A DNA stretch of 25,240 nucleotides, taken from a virus. The notes under the pieces were generated by a model. That model was not told where the DNA came from. It saw only the letters and a program-made list of their open reading frames with translations, and searched no databases. This document shows, piece by piece, positions 16,766 to 23,490 of the stretch (positions are counted from its first letter, which is position 1; each line of letters starts with the position of its first letter). Both the position numbers and the translations under genes were made by a program. The DNA is taken from the IMG/VR virus record IMGVR_UViG_3300037993_000378, positions 1 to 25,240 of that record; one strand, 5' to 3'.

Positions 16766-17842
16766 TTAAAATGAACTAACAGGAATAAATTGGAAATTCA
16801 CATTAAAGAACATTTCAAGTCCTGATAAAACATTATATGTTGTTGATACAACCAATAACCCAGTTTGATTTAATAAAGCAACATCATTTAAAAGGAATGA
16901 AGTATGCCCTTTAGCTGCAAGTGTTAAAGATTTTGTTTCTAATATAGTACCATCAATTCCATAATAAGTCAATGATATATTAGATGAATAATTTAATGAA
17001 TTTCGTAATGCTAATCCAGTTTGGCGACCATTTGTATTATCATACCAGAAATTCAAAGTTTTATTCAATGTAGATGGTGTATAAGCTGAATCATATGGAA
17101 CAGAATTCAGAGTTTCATATATAACTGTTAAACCAACTGTAGGACTTCCAACTTCAGGAGTAATTTCAGCCGATCCAGTTAATGTATTTGGATTTGTTGG
17201 ATCTTCTAAAATAACATTAGTTGTAGAAAATGCTTGGATAGGAACTGTTACTTTAAATTCTGGATTAGTATAATCACGGAGTTTAAAGAGAGAAGAATAT
17301 CCAGCTTCATTATAGAAATTTATATCTACCAAGCTTATAGTAGATGTTGGATTTGTGAGTTGGAAAATAGTACGCCATCCATAACCTGAAGTTAAATGAG
17401 GAACAACTAATGTATTAGATTGAGGAAAATCATTTAATCCACAAGCTACAGTTAAATTGATAGTAAATCCCCCTTGTTGTGTATTTTGAGGAGTAGTTAT
17501 ATCATTTATTTCAATTGGAACTGTATATGTTGCTGGTGCTAAATTATTAGCATTAACTTCAATATCAAATACTGCGCTTTGCCCCGGTTCTAAAGATCCA
17601 GGATTTGTAGAACCCGGCGTAACTGGTACAACAGAATATGCAGGATTATATCCAGCTATAATTTGATATGCATGATAACTAACAGTTGTTGCTGGTAAAG
17701 AAACTGTCAATTGTGAAATGACTTGTATTCCACCAGCACAAGGATCTGCGGTTGCATTAACCGTTGTTGGTGAAAATGTAAACGGATATGATTGTGCGAA
17801 TAATCCCATTGCAAAAGCAAGGAATAATAAAATCGTCTTCAT
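16766..17842 (-). CDS. Secreted two-domain beta-sandwich protein of bacterial (Acidobacteriota-like) type
   Basis: A 358-aa protein with a clear Sec signal peptide (MKTILLFLAFAMGLFA, cleavage probably before QSYPF). Residues about 18-135 form an Ig/BACON-like domain with the ending PATYTVPIEIND...GGFTINLTV. Residues about 145-358 follow a pattern I associate with exported proteins of Solibacter/Bryobacter-type Acidobacteriota: VVPHLTSGYGWRTIFQLTNP, then FWYDNTNGRQTGLALRN, KGHTSFLLND and a final LSGLEMFFNVNFQFIPVSSF. No enzyme motif. It is not a known T4-like virion gene and sits in the accessory cassette. Possible roles are surface modification of the infected cell or virion decoration; neither is shown. 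The taxonomic likeness is from memory. Confidence 0.68.
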   Translation of the reverse strand: MKTILLFLAFAMGLFAQSYPFTFSPTTVNATADPCAGGIQVISQLTVSLPATTVSYHAYQIIAGYNPAYSVVPVTPGSTNPGSLEPGQSAVFDIEVNANNLAPATYTVPIEINDITTPQNTQQGGFTINLTVACGLNDFPQSNTLVVPHLTSGYGWRTIFQLTNPTSTISLVDINFYNEAGYSSLFKLRDYTNPEFKVTVPIQAFSTTNVILEDPTNPNTLTGSAEITPEVGSPTVGLTVIYETLNSVPYDSAYTPSTLNKTLNFWYDNTNGRQTGLALRNSLNYSSNISLTYYGIDGTILETKSLTLAAKGHTSFLLNDVALLNQTGLLVVSTTYNVLSGLEMFFNVNFQFIPVSSF

Positions 17843-17843
17843 T

Positions 17844-18209
17844 TTATTTTAATACCTCTGTTCTTAATTCAGTTAATATATTACAAAATTCTCTTTCTGT
17901 TAAAACGGTTTCTTCTTCTCGATTGGATCCAAGAGAATGAGAATAAACAGCATTTTTGGAAGCAACCAAAGCACGCCGAAAGGATTCTGATTGATTAAAC
18001 ATTTCACGATAGGCTCTATGCAATAATTTCTGATATTCCGGTCCATCACGCTTATAAGCTTTGCCGTTCCACCAAAGAATTTGTTGTTTTTGCCAAGCTT
18101 TATTTCTTTTTTTACCACGAAATTTAGCTGCCCGTCCTACAAGTTTACAAACTTCTATTTGAATATGGATCTTATCAAATTTTAATGATTGTAATAAGAA
18201 AGTGGCCAA
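17844..18209 (-). CDS. NADAR-like (YbiA/DUF1768-type) small protein
   Basis: A 121-aa protein. The C-terminal 60 residues (HRAYREMFNQSESFRRALVA, then VLTEREFCNILTELRTEVL) parallel the end of YbiA/NADAR proteins, in which 'AL.AKF.Q...LR..LL.T' is followed by 'LG.LLMELRE'. The basic stretch GRAAKFRGKKRNKAW and ILWWNGKAYKRDGPEYQ are conserved-looking. NADAR domains act on ADP-ribosylated or NAD-related substrates. The usual D..WG motif is not obvious, so catalytic activity is uncertain. The start overlaps the 97-aa gene by 28 bases; the secreted-protein gene starts 1 base after its stop. Confidence 0.45.
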   Translation of the reverse strand: MATFLLQSLKFDKIHIQIEVCKLVGRAAKFRGKKRNKAWQKQQILWWNGKAYKRDGPEYQKLLHRAYREMFNQSESFRRALVASKNAVYSHSLGSNREEETVLTEREFCNILTELRTEVLK

Positions 18210-18475
18210 TCATTATGAGCTAAATCATAACCTTCCAAAAAGAAATGATTTTCCAGTTCTTCCAAATCTTTAAATTCACCTAAAATATCTTTTTGTCCCG
18301 CTTTAAATCCTTGAAGCCTAGCTTCTTTTATAAATCTATCTCCATCCCCACCTTCCATCCATACATATCCAAAATCTGGATGTAAAGCTTGTGTTAATTC
18401 ATCTTCAATAAGATCTTTACAAAACCAAAAATCAAATTCATGCCATAAATGTTTTAATTTATTCCACATTTTCAT
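18182..18475 (-). CDS. Hypothetical 97-aa acidic protein with a gp53-like C-terminal peptide
   Basis: Begins MKMWNKLKHLWHEFDFWFCK. A second in-frame ATG two codons later (18469) is better spaced from the GAGAG Shine-Dalgarno and may be the true start. The middle is acidic and helical (GQKDILGEFKDLEELENHFF). The C-terminus reads NDWPLSYYNH: the heptapeptide NDWPLSY and its 21-bp coding DNA are identical to part of gp53 in this window. No family is recognised. It overlaps the upstream zinc-ribbon gene by 17 bases. Confidence 0.55.
   Translation of the reverse strand: MKMWNKLKHLWHEFDFWFCKDLIEDELTQALHPDFGYVWMEGGDGDRFIKEARLQGFKAGQKDILGEFKDLEELENHFFLEGYDLAHNDWPLSYYNH
18194..18214 (-). repeat. 21-bp direct repeat shared with gp53, copy 1
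   Basis: ATAAGAAAGTGGCCAATCATT (plus strand) is identical to 20254-20274. In both places it encodes NDWPLSY on the minus strand. Confidence 0.95.
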
Positions 18476-18680
18476 CTCTCAAAAATTCCATACTTTGTTT
18501 ATAAACAGCATAGAATATATCTTTTTTAGGATAGTGGTCATAATCTTTTGGACACCCATAAGCACAACCACCAGTTTCTCCGACTAAAAATCCACATTCT
18601 TTACAAATGGGATATTTTATTTCTTTTATAATTATATCTCCTGGAATTGGCCTAGGAGTTTGATTTTTATATTCATCCAC
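18459..18680 (-). CDS. Small zinc-ribbon-like protein, 73 aa, GTG start
   Basis: The GTG at 18680 is the only start fitting the frame. Four cysteines at about 26, 29, 39 and 43 (CKECGFLVGETGGCAYGC) form a C-x2-C-x9-C-x3-C knuckle suggesting Zn binding. The rest is polar with a short C-terminal helix (AVYKQSMEFLRDENV). It is the first gene behind the consensus sigma70 promoter; the -10 box ends 6 nt before the GTG, so the message may be leaderless. No specific family is recognised. Confidence 0.6.
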   Translation of the reverse strand: MDEYKNQTPRPIPGDIIIKEIKYPICKECGFLVGETGGCAYGCPKDYDHYPKKDIFYAVYKQSMEFLRDENVE

Positions 18681-18686
18681 GATTTT

Positions 18687-18715
18687 ATTATATCATAAAA
18701 AGAATAGATTGTCAA
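18687..18715 (-). promoter_or_regulatory. Consensus sigma70 promoter of the accessory cassette
   Basis: On the minus strand TTGACA (18715-18710), a 17-nt spacer, then TATAAT (18692-18687), with TG one base before the -10 (extended -10). Both hexamers are perfect matches to consensus. It lies in the 42-nt gap between the gp27-gene stop (18723) and the GTG of the 73-aa gene, and would allow host-polymerase (early) expression of the cassette. Confidence 0.85.
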
Positions 18716-18722
18716 GTTCTAT

Positions 18723-19985
18723 TTATGGATAAGCTTTAAAAATTGAATCTTTTACCAATTCTAAATGTGTTACATATTTAGCTTTGTTAATTGTATGACG
18801 TACCCCTACAACCAAATATCGATCGGTTAAATAATCTTCTAATTGTAATTGATCTTCAACTAAAGCTTCAGGTGAAGGTAAAGTAACAGAAACCAAATCT
18901 CCTACACGCCGAAGGCTATCTCCAGGAATAGTGACATATAAACGGATATTTTGAAGCTGTTGCATTTGAGATAATCTTGGCTGCATCCAATCTGCCACAT
19001 GATTTTCTTGTCCTGGTAAACCAATGGGATATAATTTACATTCACCATATACATTAGTATTAAAATCTGATTTTGAAGTCCATAGATAAGATAATCCACC
19101 TTTTACATTATTAGGTTCAATATGTTGAAAATTTGGATAAGAATTAGGATAATCAAAATCATTAATTCCAAATTGTTTTCTTTGTATATCATGCCATATA
19201 AGGCGGTTGGTATACATCCCATTTGTAATATTTTCCAATGTATCTAAATTATTTGCAAATTTATAGGATTCTAAAGCTATTTGATCTAAATCAACTGTTC
19301 GTGGTTTATATCCTTCAGGAATATCTTTACGGACATTAGCTGTTTGAAAAATATAATTTTGAACTGGAGGATAAGTATCACAAAGACTTTCGATTGATTC
19401 AAAATTAAAACCATCTACAGTTTGATAATAAACATAATTTGATCCAACATATTTTTGACTATTTGCTCGTGATGCCAAAAAATTTAAAGTTTTAATAGGA
19501 GTCCAATATGGAGGAATAATATGGAAAAGATTCTTTGTTGGTTCAATCGAAATAAAAGAAGAAGAAAGAAAATTGGTTTGAATATCATTAGCAATATCAG
19601 AAATTAACATCCCTTTATAAGATTTACTTATTCTGGTTTGAGCATTGATAAATTCTATATTATCGATACACCGTAAAATATAAAATTGTCTTCTTTCTTT
19701 TTCTAATTCTCTTGCATCAATTTTATAAACTCTTAAATGTAATTGGATAAAATTTGGGTTTCCTGGTGTTTTAAATGAAAATCTAATCCATTCATGTCCT
19801 GTAATAGGTAAATTTTTAATTGTATTTAATGCATCGTTAATTACAAAATCTGCTGTTATGGAAGAATTAAAAAGGTTTTCATAAACATTAATTTCAGTAA
19901 CCAATAATACTAAATCAATATTATCTCCAGTAATACTTTCCAATACAACTTCTTTTAATTCAAAATCTGTAGCATGTCTGTCCAT
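18723..19985 (-). CDS. gp27: Baseplate hub protein gp27-like
   Basis: A 420-aa protein (T4 gp27 is 391). It starts with FELKEVVLESITGDNIDLVL and ITADFVINDALNTIKNLPIT, a beta-domain pattern like the gp27/VgrG hub N-terminus. Then come YILRCIDNIEFIN, a segment PPYWTPIKTLNFLASRANSQ and a late domain with IPGDSLRRVGDLVSVTLPSP ending YLVVGVRHTINKAKYVTHLE. The trimer forms the hub torus on which the gp5 spike sits. It follows gp53 by 1 base. No clear Shine-Dalgarno precedes the ATG. In T4 gp27 is far from gp5; here only the accessory cassette and the Pro-rich gene separate them. Confidence 0.85.
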   Translation of the reverse strand: MDRHATDFELKEVVLESITGDNIDLVLLVTEINVYENLFNSSITADFVINDALNTIKNLPITGHEWIRFSFKTPGNPNFIQLHLRVYKIDARELEKERRQFYILRCIDNIEFINAQTRISKSYKGMLISDIANDIQTNFLSSSFISIEPTKNLFHIIPPYWTPIKTLNFLASRANSQKYVGSNYVYYQTVDGFNFESIESLCDTYPPVQNYIFQTANVRKDIPEGYKPRTVDLDQIALESYKFANNLDTLENITNGMYTNRLIWHDIQRKQFGINDFDYPNSYPNFQHIEPNNVKGGLSYLWTSKSDFNTNVYGECKLYPIGLPGQENHVADWMQPRLSQMQQLQNIRLYVTIPGDSLRRVGDLVSVTLPSPEALVEDQLQLEDYLTDRYLVVGVRHTINKAKYVTHLELVKDSIFKAYP

Positions 19986-19986
19986 A

Positions 19987-20526
19987 TTATTGTGATGGAG
20001 GAACCATCAATGCATCCAATTCATTTTCGATTATTGTTATATATTGAGGATCCACTAATTGTATATTTTTCTTTTCTTCATTCAAGGTAGTTTCATAATC
20101 ATAAGAATAAACTTTTATACTACCTTGTGCAAATGTGGCATTATATGTGGCTAAATCAATCCAAGCACCTAAATTGTCTTCATAATGATCTATCGTTGAT
20201 TGAGCCACTTGGACCGATCCATATTTTTTATTTAAATATGCAATAAATTGGTCATAAGAAAGTGGCCAATCATTCCAAATATCAAAAATATTATTTGCAA
20301 ACATTACTACCCAATAATACATGGAAGATCCATATAATTTTTCAGCAATAATATCTGGTGTTTCTCCTTCTTTAATATGATAAGGATAAAAAACGATTAT
20401 ATTTTTTCGAACAATCTCAAGAAATTTGGCTCTATGAATAATATCTGTAATAAAACGGACATTTGTTCCAGTATTATCTATATCATATATGGTAGTTGGA
20501 AATTTTGAAAAATAGGATGTTGGCAT
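19987..20526 (-). CDS. gp53: Baseplate wedge protein gp53
   Basis: I choose the ATG at 20526 (MPTSYFSKFPTTIYD, 179 aa) over one three codons upstream: it matches the family N-terminus (short leader, then 'YF..fP.i.Y'), overlaps the endonuclease stop as TAATG and is better spaced from AGAGG. Family motifs: HIKEGETPDIIAEKLYGSSM (LysM-like element), YWVVMFANNIFDIWNDWPLS. T4 gp53 has the same 'DG..PD.IA.K.YGd...hWiVLl.N...D...DWPLS' order. gp53 locks adjacent wedges together in the final baseplate. The NDWPLSY DNA is duplicated in the 97-aa cassette gene. Confidence 0.93.
   Translation of the reverse strand: MPTSYFSKFPTTIYDIDNTGTNVRFITDIIHRAKFLEIVRKNIIVFYPYHIKEGETPDIIAEKLYGSSMYYWVVMFANNIFDIWNDWPLSYDQFIAYLNKKYGSVQVAQSTIDHYEDNLGAWIDLATYNATFAQGSIKVYSYDYETTLNEEKKNIQLVDPQYITIIENELDALMVPPSQ
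20254..20274 (-). repeat. 21-bp direct repeat within gp53, copy 2
   Basis: Identical to 18194-18214; it encodes the family-conserved NDWPLSY of gp53, so this is probably the source copy. Confidence 0.95.
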
Positions 20527-21251
20527 TAAATACATACCTCTAATTTTCTTTTACCTAATTTTGTTTGGCGCATTTTTTCAATTGTTTCTTTTGGCCATTT
20601 TTTACCTTTATTCCAAGATGGTTTTCCTTTTTTGGCAAAAGACATCTTTTGCCGAGTTTCCGGAGACATATTTTGAAGGTGATGTATTCTTTTTTTACGA
20701 GTTTCAGGATTTTTCCAAGTCTTTTTAGATCCTTGACCAATTTTCTTTTTCGTTTCTTCTGTCATTTGTAAATGAGAATTTGACATTTTTTCAATAGATG
20801 CTTGAGAATGTTTTTTCCCTTTCATAGGATGTTTTTCTGGATGTTCTTTAAAATATTTCTTCTGGAATTCTGACATTTTCTTTTTAATTTCAGGTCGAGA
20901 CATAGCCAATTTAGTTGCTTGACTTATTTTCTTTTTTATTTTTTCAGACATAGTATATTTTTGCCTGCCAGATCCACCTAAATTCATATTATAACCATTA
21001 TAATAAGTGTTATACTTGGCAATCATTTCAATTTCTAATTTCTTGGCTTCTTCCAAAGTTAAGATATTATCTATAAGGATTTCGTGGTCCCAAAATTGAT
21101 AGGGAATTTGTTTGATTGCTTGACTAAATTTCCATTCTTGTTTTAAAGACGATTTTATATGTGCTTTCCAACGATTTTCAATGGTTTGGCAAGTATAACC
21201 AATATAAGCCAAATCATTAATTATATTAGTGTGTTTGTAAATGATATACAT
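20526..21251 (-). CDS. GIY-YIG homing endonuclease with NUMOD3 repeats (Seg-like)
   Basis: A 241-aa protein. The catalytic module spans residues 1-90: MYIIYKHT (GIY variant), AYIGYTC (YIG), R near 27 in ENRWKAH, a Glu in LEIEMIAKYNT and the Asn in YNGYNMNLGG. The rest is strongly basic with several NUMOD3 DNA-binding motifs (GKKHSQASIEKMSNSH, GKPSWNKGKKWPKETIEKMR). Such free-standing enzymes cut intronless alleles of neighbouring phage genes. It is wedged between gp48 and gp53 and its stop overlaps the gp53 ATG. A perfect TATAAATA stands 5 nt before its ATG. A truncated paralogue lies at 10011-10172. The motif set looks complete, so it may be active. Confidence 0.92.
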   Translation of the reverse strand: MYIIYKHTNIINDLAYIGYTCQTIENRWKAHIKSSLKQEWKFSQAIKQIPYQFWDHEILIDNILTLEEAKKLEIEMIAKYNTYYNGYNMNLGGSGRQKYTMSEKIKKKISQATKLAMSRPEIKKKMSEFQKKYFKEHPEKHPMKGKKHSQASIEKMSNSHLQMTEETKKKIGQGSKKTWKNPETRKKRIHHLQNMSPETRQKMSFAKKGKPSWNKGKKWPKETIEKMRQTKLGKRKLEVCI

Positions 21252-21256
21252 AAAAG

Positions 21257-21264
21257 TATTTATA
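21257..21264 (-). promoter_or_regulatory. T4-type late promoter box before the GIY-YIG gene
   Basis: Perfect TATAAATA, then CTTTT and the ATG at 21251. No Shine-Dalgarno in the surrounding 44-nt gap. It may also drive gp53 and gp27. Confidence 0.58.
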
Positions 21265-21296
21265 CATCATATCATAACTTATTGAAAATAAAGAAG

Positions 21297-22277
21297 TTAG
21301 TAACCCTCATATATACGATTTTTGGTAATAACTTCAAGTTCTTGGAATGTTAATGAAAGATTTGTTTCAACTGCCATACCATTAATATTAGTTCCTGGTC
21401 TAAATGCTGACCATGCACCCGATGCCATAGGATCAACTGTCATTGATGTAAGAGCACAGGTAGATATTTTATTTAAGAAATTATTTTGTTTTCCATTACT
21501 CCAAAATTCAATATCAAATTCAGAAGGATAAATTAAAAATTTAGCTGTATTTTTATCCGATCTAACCTCTGGAGCAGAATAAAATTTAAATGCACTAATA
21601 ATATTTGCAACTGTAAGAGCTTCTTGTTCAGATCTAGGAGTAAATTTAAATTGGAATTGAAAAGTTCTAAATCCAATTCCTCGGAATAACATTTCTAAAT
21701 GAGGATTAATAGCAGTTTTAGTTATAAAAGTTCCAGCTTCTAAAAGTGGAGCATTTAATCCTATATGTTTAGATATTATATCTTCAAGATCCTTTACAGC
21801 ACCTACACCTATTTGAAGACCAAATTCTTCAATTGCTCTTTGTATGGAAGAATTTCCTCCTGCAAGAGCTTTACCTATAGCACCAAATTGTCCAAATTCT
21901 TGTTGTCCCCAATCTGTTGCATATGTGGTTTGAAAAGAAGGTATATATAAAGCAATTAATGTCGAAACTCTATTAATATTATTTTTATTATATGTAGTTG
22001 TATTACTATTTGAATTTACCTGTGGTGTTGCAGGATTTCCATTTGAATCTACAGGTGTACCACCATTTGTTGCATATTGTGAACCACTAACACCTAAAGT
22101 TGATTTTATAGTATTAATATAAAATAAAACCATATGTTGTTCTCCAGGATCGCTTGTTAAATCTATTGGATAAGTAAAACTGGATACATTATATCCATTT
22201 GATTCTAATTTAGCTAAAGGATTAGATGTATTAGGTGGTAAAACTGACCCCGTTGAAGTTGGAATAGATGGCATCAT
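21297..22277 (-). CDS. gp48: gp48-like tail-tube cap / baseplate-tube junction protein
   Basis: A 326-aa protein. Two adjacent ATGs (22277 and 22274) are possible starts. The second half matches the T4 gp48 layout: HLEMLFRGIGFRTFQFQFKF, TPRSEQEALTVANIISAFKF, then KFLIYPSEFDIEFWSNGKQN and the C-terminal NGMAVETNLSLTFQELEVIT. T4 gp48 (364 aa) has 'DLTPRS.eDl.aIi.I...F.yfsy' and ends 'LEITMREIITLNR'. gp48 sits on the finished baseplate dome and, with gp54, starts tube growth. It is the first gene of the minus-strand operon, behind a TATAAATA box 13 nt upstream. Confidence 0.85.
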   Translation of the reverse strand: MMPSIPTSTGSVLPPNTSNPLAKLESNGYNVSSFTYPIDLTSDPGEQHMVLFYINTIKSTLGVSGSQYATNGGTPVDSNGNPATPQVNSNSNTTTYNKNNINRVSTLIALYIPSFQTTYATDWGQQEFGQFGAIGKALAGGNSSIQRAIEEFGLQIGVGAVKDLEDIISKHIGLNAPLLEAGTFITKTAINPHLEMLFRGIGFRTFQFQFKFTPRSEQEALTVANIISAFKFYSAPEVRSDKNTAKFLIYPSEFDIEFWSNGKQNNFLNKISTCALTSMTVDPMASGAWSAFRPGTNINGMAVETNLSLTFQELEVITKNRIYEGY

Positions 22278-22281
22278 ATTG

Positions 22282-22289
22282 TCTAAATA
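22282..22289 (+). promoter_or_regulatory. Late-promoter-like box before gp4
   Basis: TCTAAATA (one mismatch) 11 nt before the gp4 ATG, within the 23-nt divergent spacer and adjacent to the opposing minus-strand box. Confidence 0.35.
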
Positions 22290-22290
22290 T

Positions 22291-22298
22291 TATTTATA
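22291..22298 (-). promoter_or_regulatory. T4-type late promoter box before gp48
   Basis: Perfect TATAAATA on the minus strand, 13 nt before the ATG at 22277, giving a leader of only about 8 nt. It lies face to face with a plus-strand box in the divergent spacer. Confidence 0.6.
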
Positions 22299-22300
22299 CT

Positions 22301-22735
22301 ATGCCTTATAAAGGAAAATTCACACTTATACATCCTGAAAAATATAAAGGAAACCCACATAATATTATTTATCGTTCTATTTGGGAACGAAATTGTATGA
22401 GAACTTTTGATTCTAGTTCAAATGTTTTAGCTTGGGCTTCAGAAGAATCATTTATTCCTTATGTATCTCCAGTTGATCAAAAAGTTCATAAATATTTTCC
22501 TGATTTTCTTGTAAAAGTTTTGGATAAAAATAAACAAGAAAAGAAATATATGATTGAAGTTAAACCATATAAATTTACTCAACCACCTAAAATTCCTAAA
22601 AGAAAAACCAAATCATATTATAATGCGGTAGAAAGATATGCTATAAATTTATCTAAATGGGAAGCCGCCAAAAATTGGTGTATTGCTCATGATTATATTT
22701 TTAAACTCATGACTGAAACGGAATGCATGAGATAA
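22301..22735 (+). CDS. gp4: Head completion protein gp4 (PD-(D/E)XK nuclease-like)
   Basis: I choose the ATG at 22301 (MPYKGKF..., 144 aa) because T4-like gp4 proteins begin 'M.YkGkf'; an in-frame ATG at 22268 would run inside the divergent gp48 gene. Family features: NIIYRSIWERNCMRTFD (21-37), WASEESFIPYVSPVDQKVHK (45-64), YFPDFL (Asp68) and MIEVKP (Glu86, Lys88), the order expected of a TnsA-like PD-(D/E)XK core with Glu29. gp4 acts in head completion before tail joining. First gene of the plus-strand operon. Confidence 0.9.
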   Translation: MPYKGKFTLIHPEKYKGNPHNIIYRSIWERNCMRTFDSSSNVLAWASEESFIPYVSPVDQKVHKYFPDFLVKVLDKNKQEKKYMIEVKPYKFTQPPKIPKRKTKSYYNAVERYAINLSKWEAAKNWCIAHDYIFKLMTETECMR

Positions 22736-22738
22736 ATA
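22731..22738 (+). promoter_or_regulatory. Late-promoter-like box before the 245-aa gene
   Basis: GATAAATA (one mismatch) overlapping the gp4 stop codon, followed by TCTAT and the ATG at 22744. No normal Shine-Dalgarno is present. Confidence 0.42.
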
Positions 22739-22743
22739 TCTAT

Positions 22744-23481
22744 ATGGCATATATTTCTATTTTAGATCGTGTTCGTGAAAAACTTCAGAAAGAACCATTT
22801 TCAAATACTCAAGCTGGTTCTATAAAATGGTATAGAAATCAAATTAGAAAATTAAGTGAAAGTCCTACAGGACATTTTTATCGAGGAGATACTTTACGTC
22901 CTCATTTATTAGCCGATCCTAATAGAAGTACGGAAAATATTTTACCTGGTTTAATGTATTTGTTTTATTATGATCCAAAATATAAAAAGGTTCTTCCATA
23001 TTATGATAGATTTCCTTTAGTTTTCCCCATTGATTATAATCGAGAAGGTTTTATAGGATTAAATTTACATTATCTTGGATATAATACTCGATTAGAACTT
23101 TTCCGACAATTAGAATTAATGTCAAATAGAAATCAAAATGATCCACGGGCCCGTATTCAAATAGCATATAGAATGTTAAAAGGTTTTTCTAGATTTAAAG
23201 CTTTTAAACCTTGTTTGAAAAAATATTTATTTCAACATGTAAGATCACATTATGTAAGGATTAATTCACCTGATTGGGAAACTGCATTATTTCTTCCAGT
23301 TGAACAATTTGTTAAACGGAGCAAAACATTTGTTTGGGCTGATTCAGAAAGAATTATTTCTGGAGAACAGAAAGGGCCGACAGGATTACCTAAAACAACA
23401 AATATACCACATACTCCAACAGTGACAACCTCTCCGGTTCAAAAAACAGTTAATACAAATGGATTACCACATAAGATATAA
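22744..23481 (+). CDS. Conserved T4-like phage protein, 245 aa, function uncertain
   Basis: I choose the ATG at 22744 (MAYISILDRV) over one at 22723 because the upstream one overlaps gp4. Distinctive segments are SIKWYRNQIRKLS, PGLMYLFYYDPKYKKVLPYY followed by DRFPLVFPIDYNREGFIGLN, and FKPCLKKYLFQHVRSHYVRI. I recall this family as widespread in cyanophage-like T4 relatives next to gp4. Some annotations may call it a gp2-like DNA end protector, but I cannot confirm that. The last 50 residues are low complexity (Thr/Pro/Asn). Probably a virion or assembly protein. Confidence 0.6.
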   Translation: MAYISILDRVREKLQKEPFSNTQAGSIKWYRNQIRKLSESPTGHFYRGDTLRPHLLADPNRSTENILPGLMYLFYYDPKYKKVLPYYDRFPLVFPIDYNREGFIGLNLHYLGYNTRLELFRQLELMSNRNQNDPRARIQIAYRMLKGFSRFKAFKPCLKKYLFQHVRSHYVRINSPDWETALFLPVEQFVKRSKTFVWADSERIISGEQKGPTGLPKTTNIPHTPTVTTSPVQKTVNTNGLPHKI

Positions 23482-23484
23482 ATA
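23477..23484 (+). promoter_or_regulatory. T4-type late promoter box before the gp54-like gene
   Basis: Perfect TATAAATA overlapping the preceding stop codon, then TATTAT and the ATG at 23491. No Shine-Dalgarno visible. Confidence 0.6.
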
Positions 23485-23490
23485 TATTAT

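Noticed and set aside
17900-18118. Minus-strand 72-codon ORF overlapping the NADAR-like gene in another frame
   Set aside because: The 121-aa frame has the better pattern, start and coupling to its neighbours.
22268-22300. Longer N-terminus for gp4
   Set aside because: The extra 11 codons overlap the divergent gp48 start and promoter spacer; family proteins begin at M-x-Y-K-G-K.
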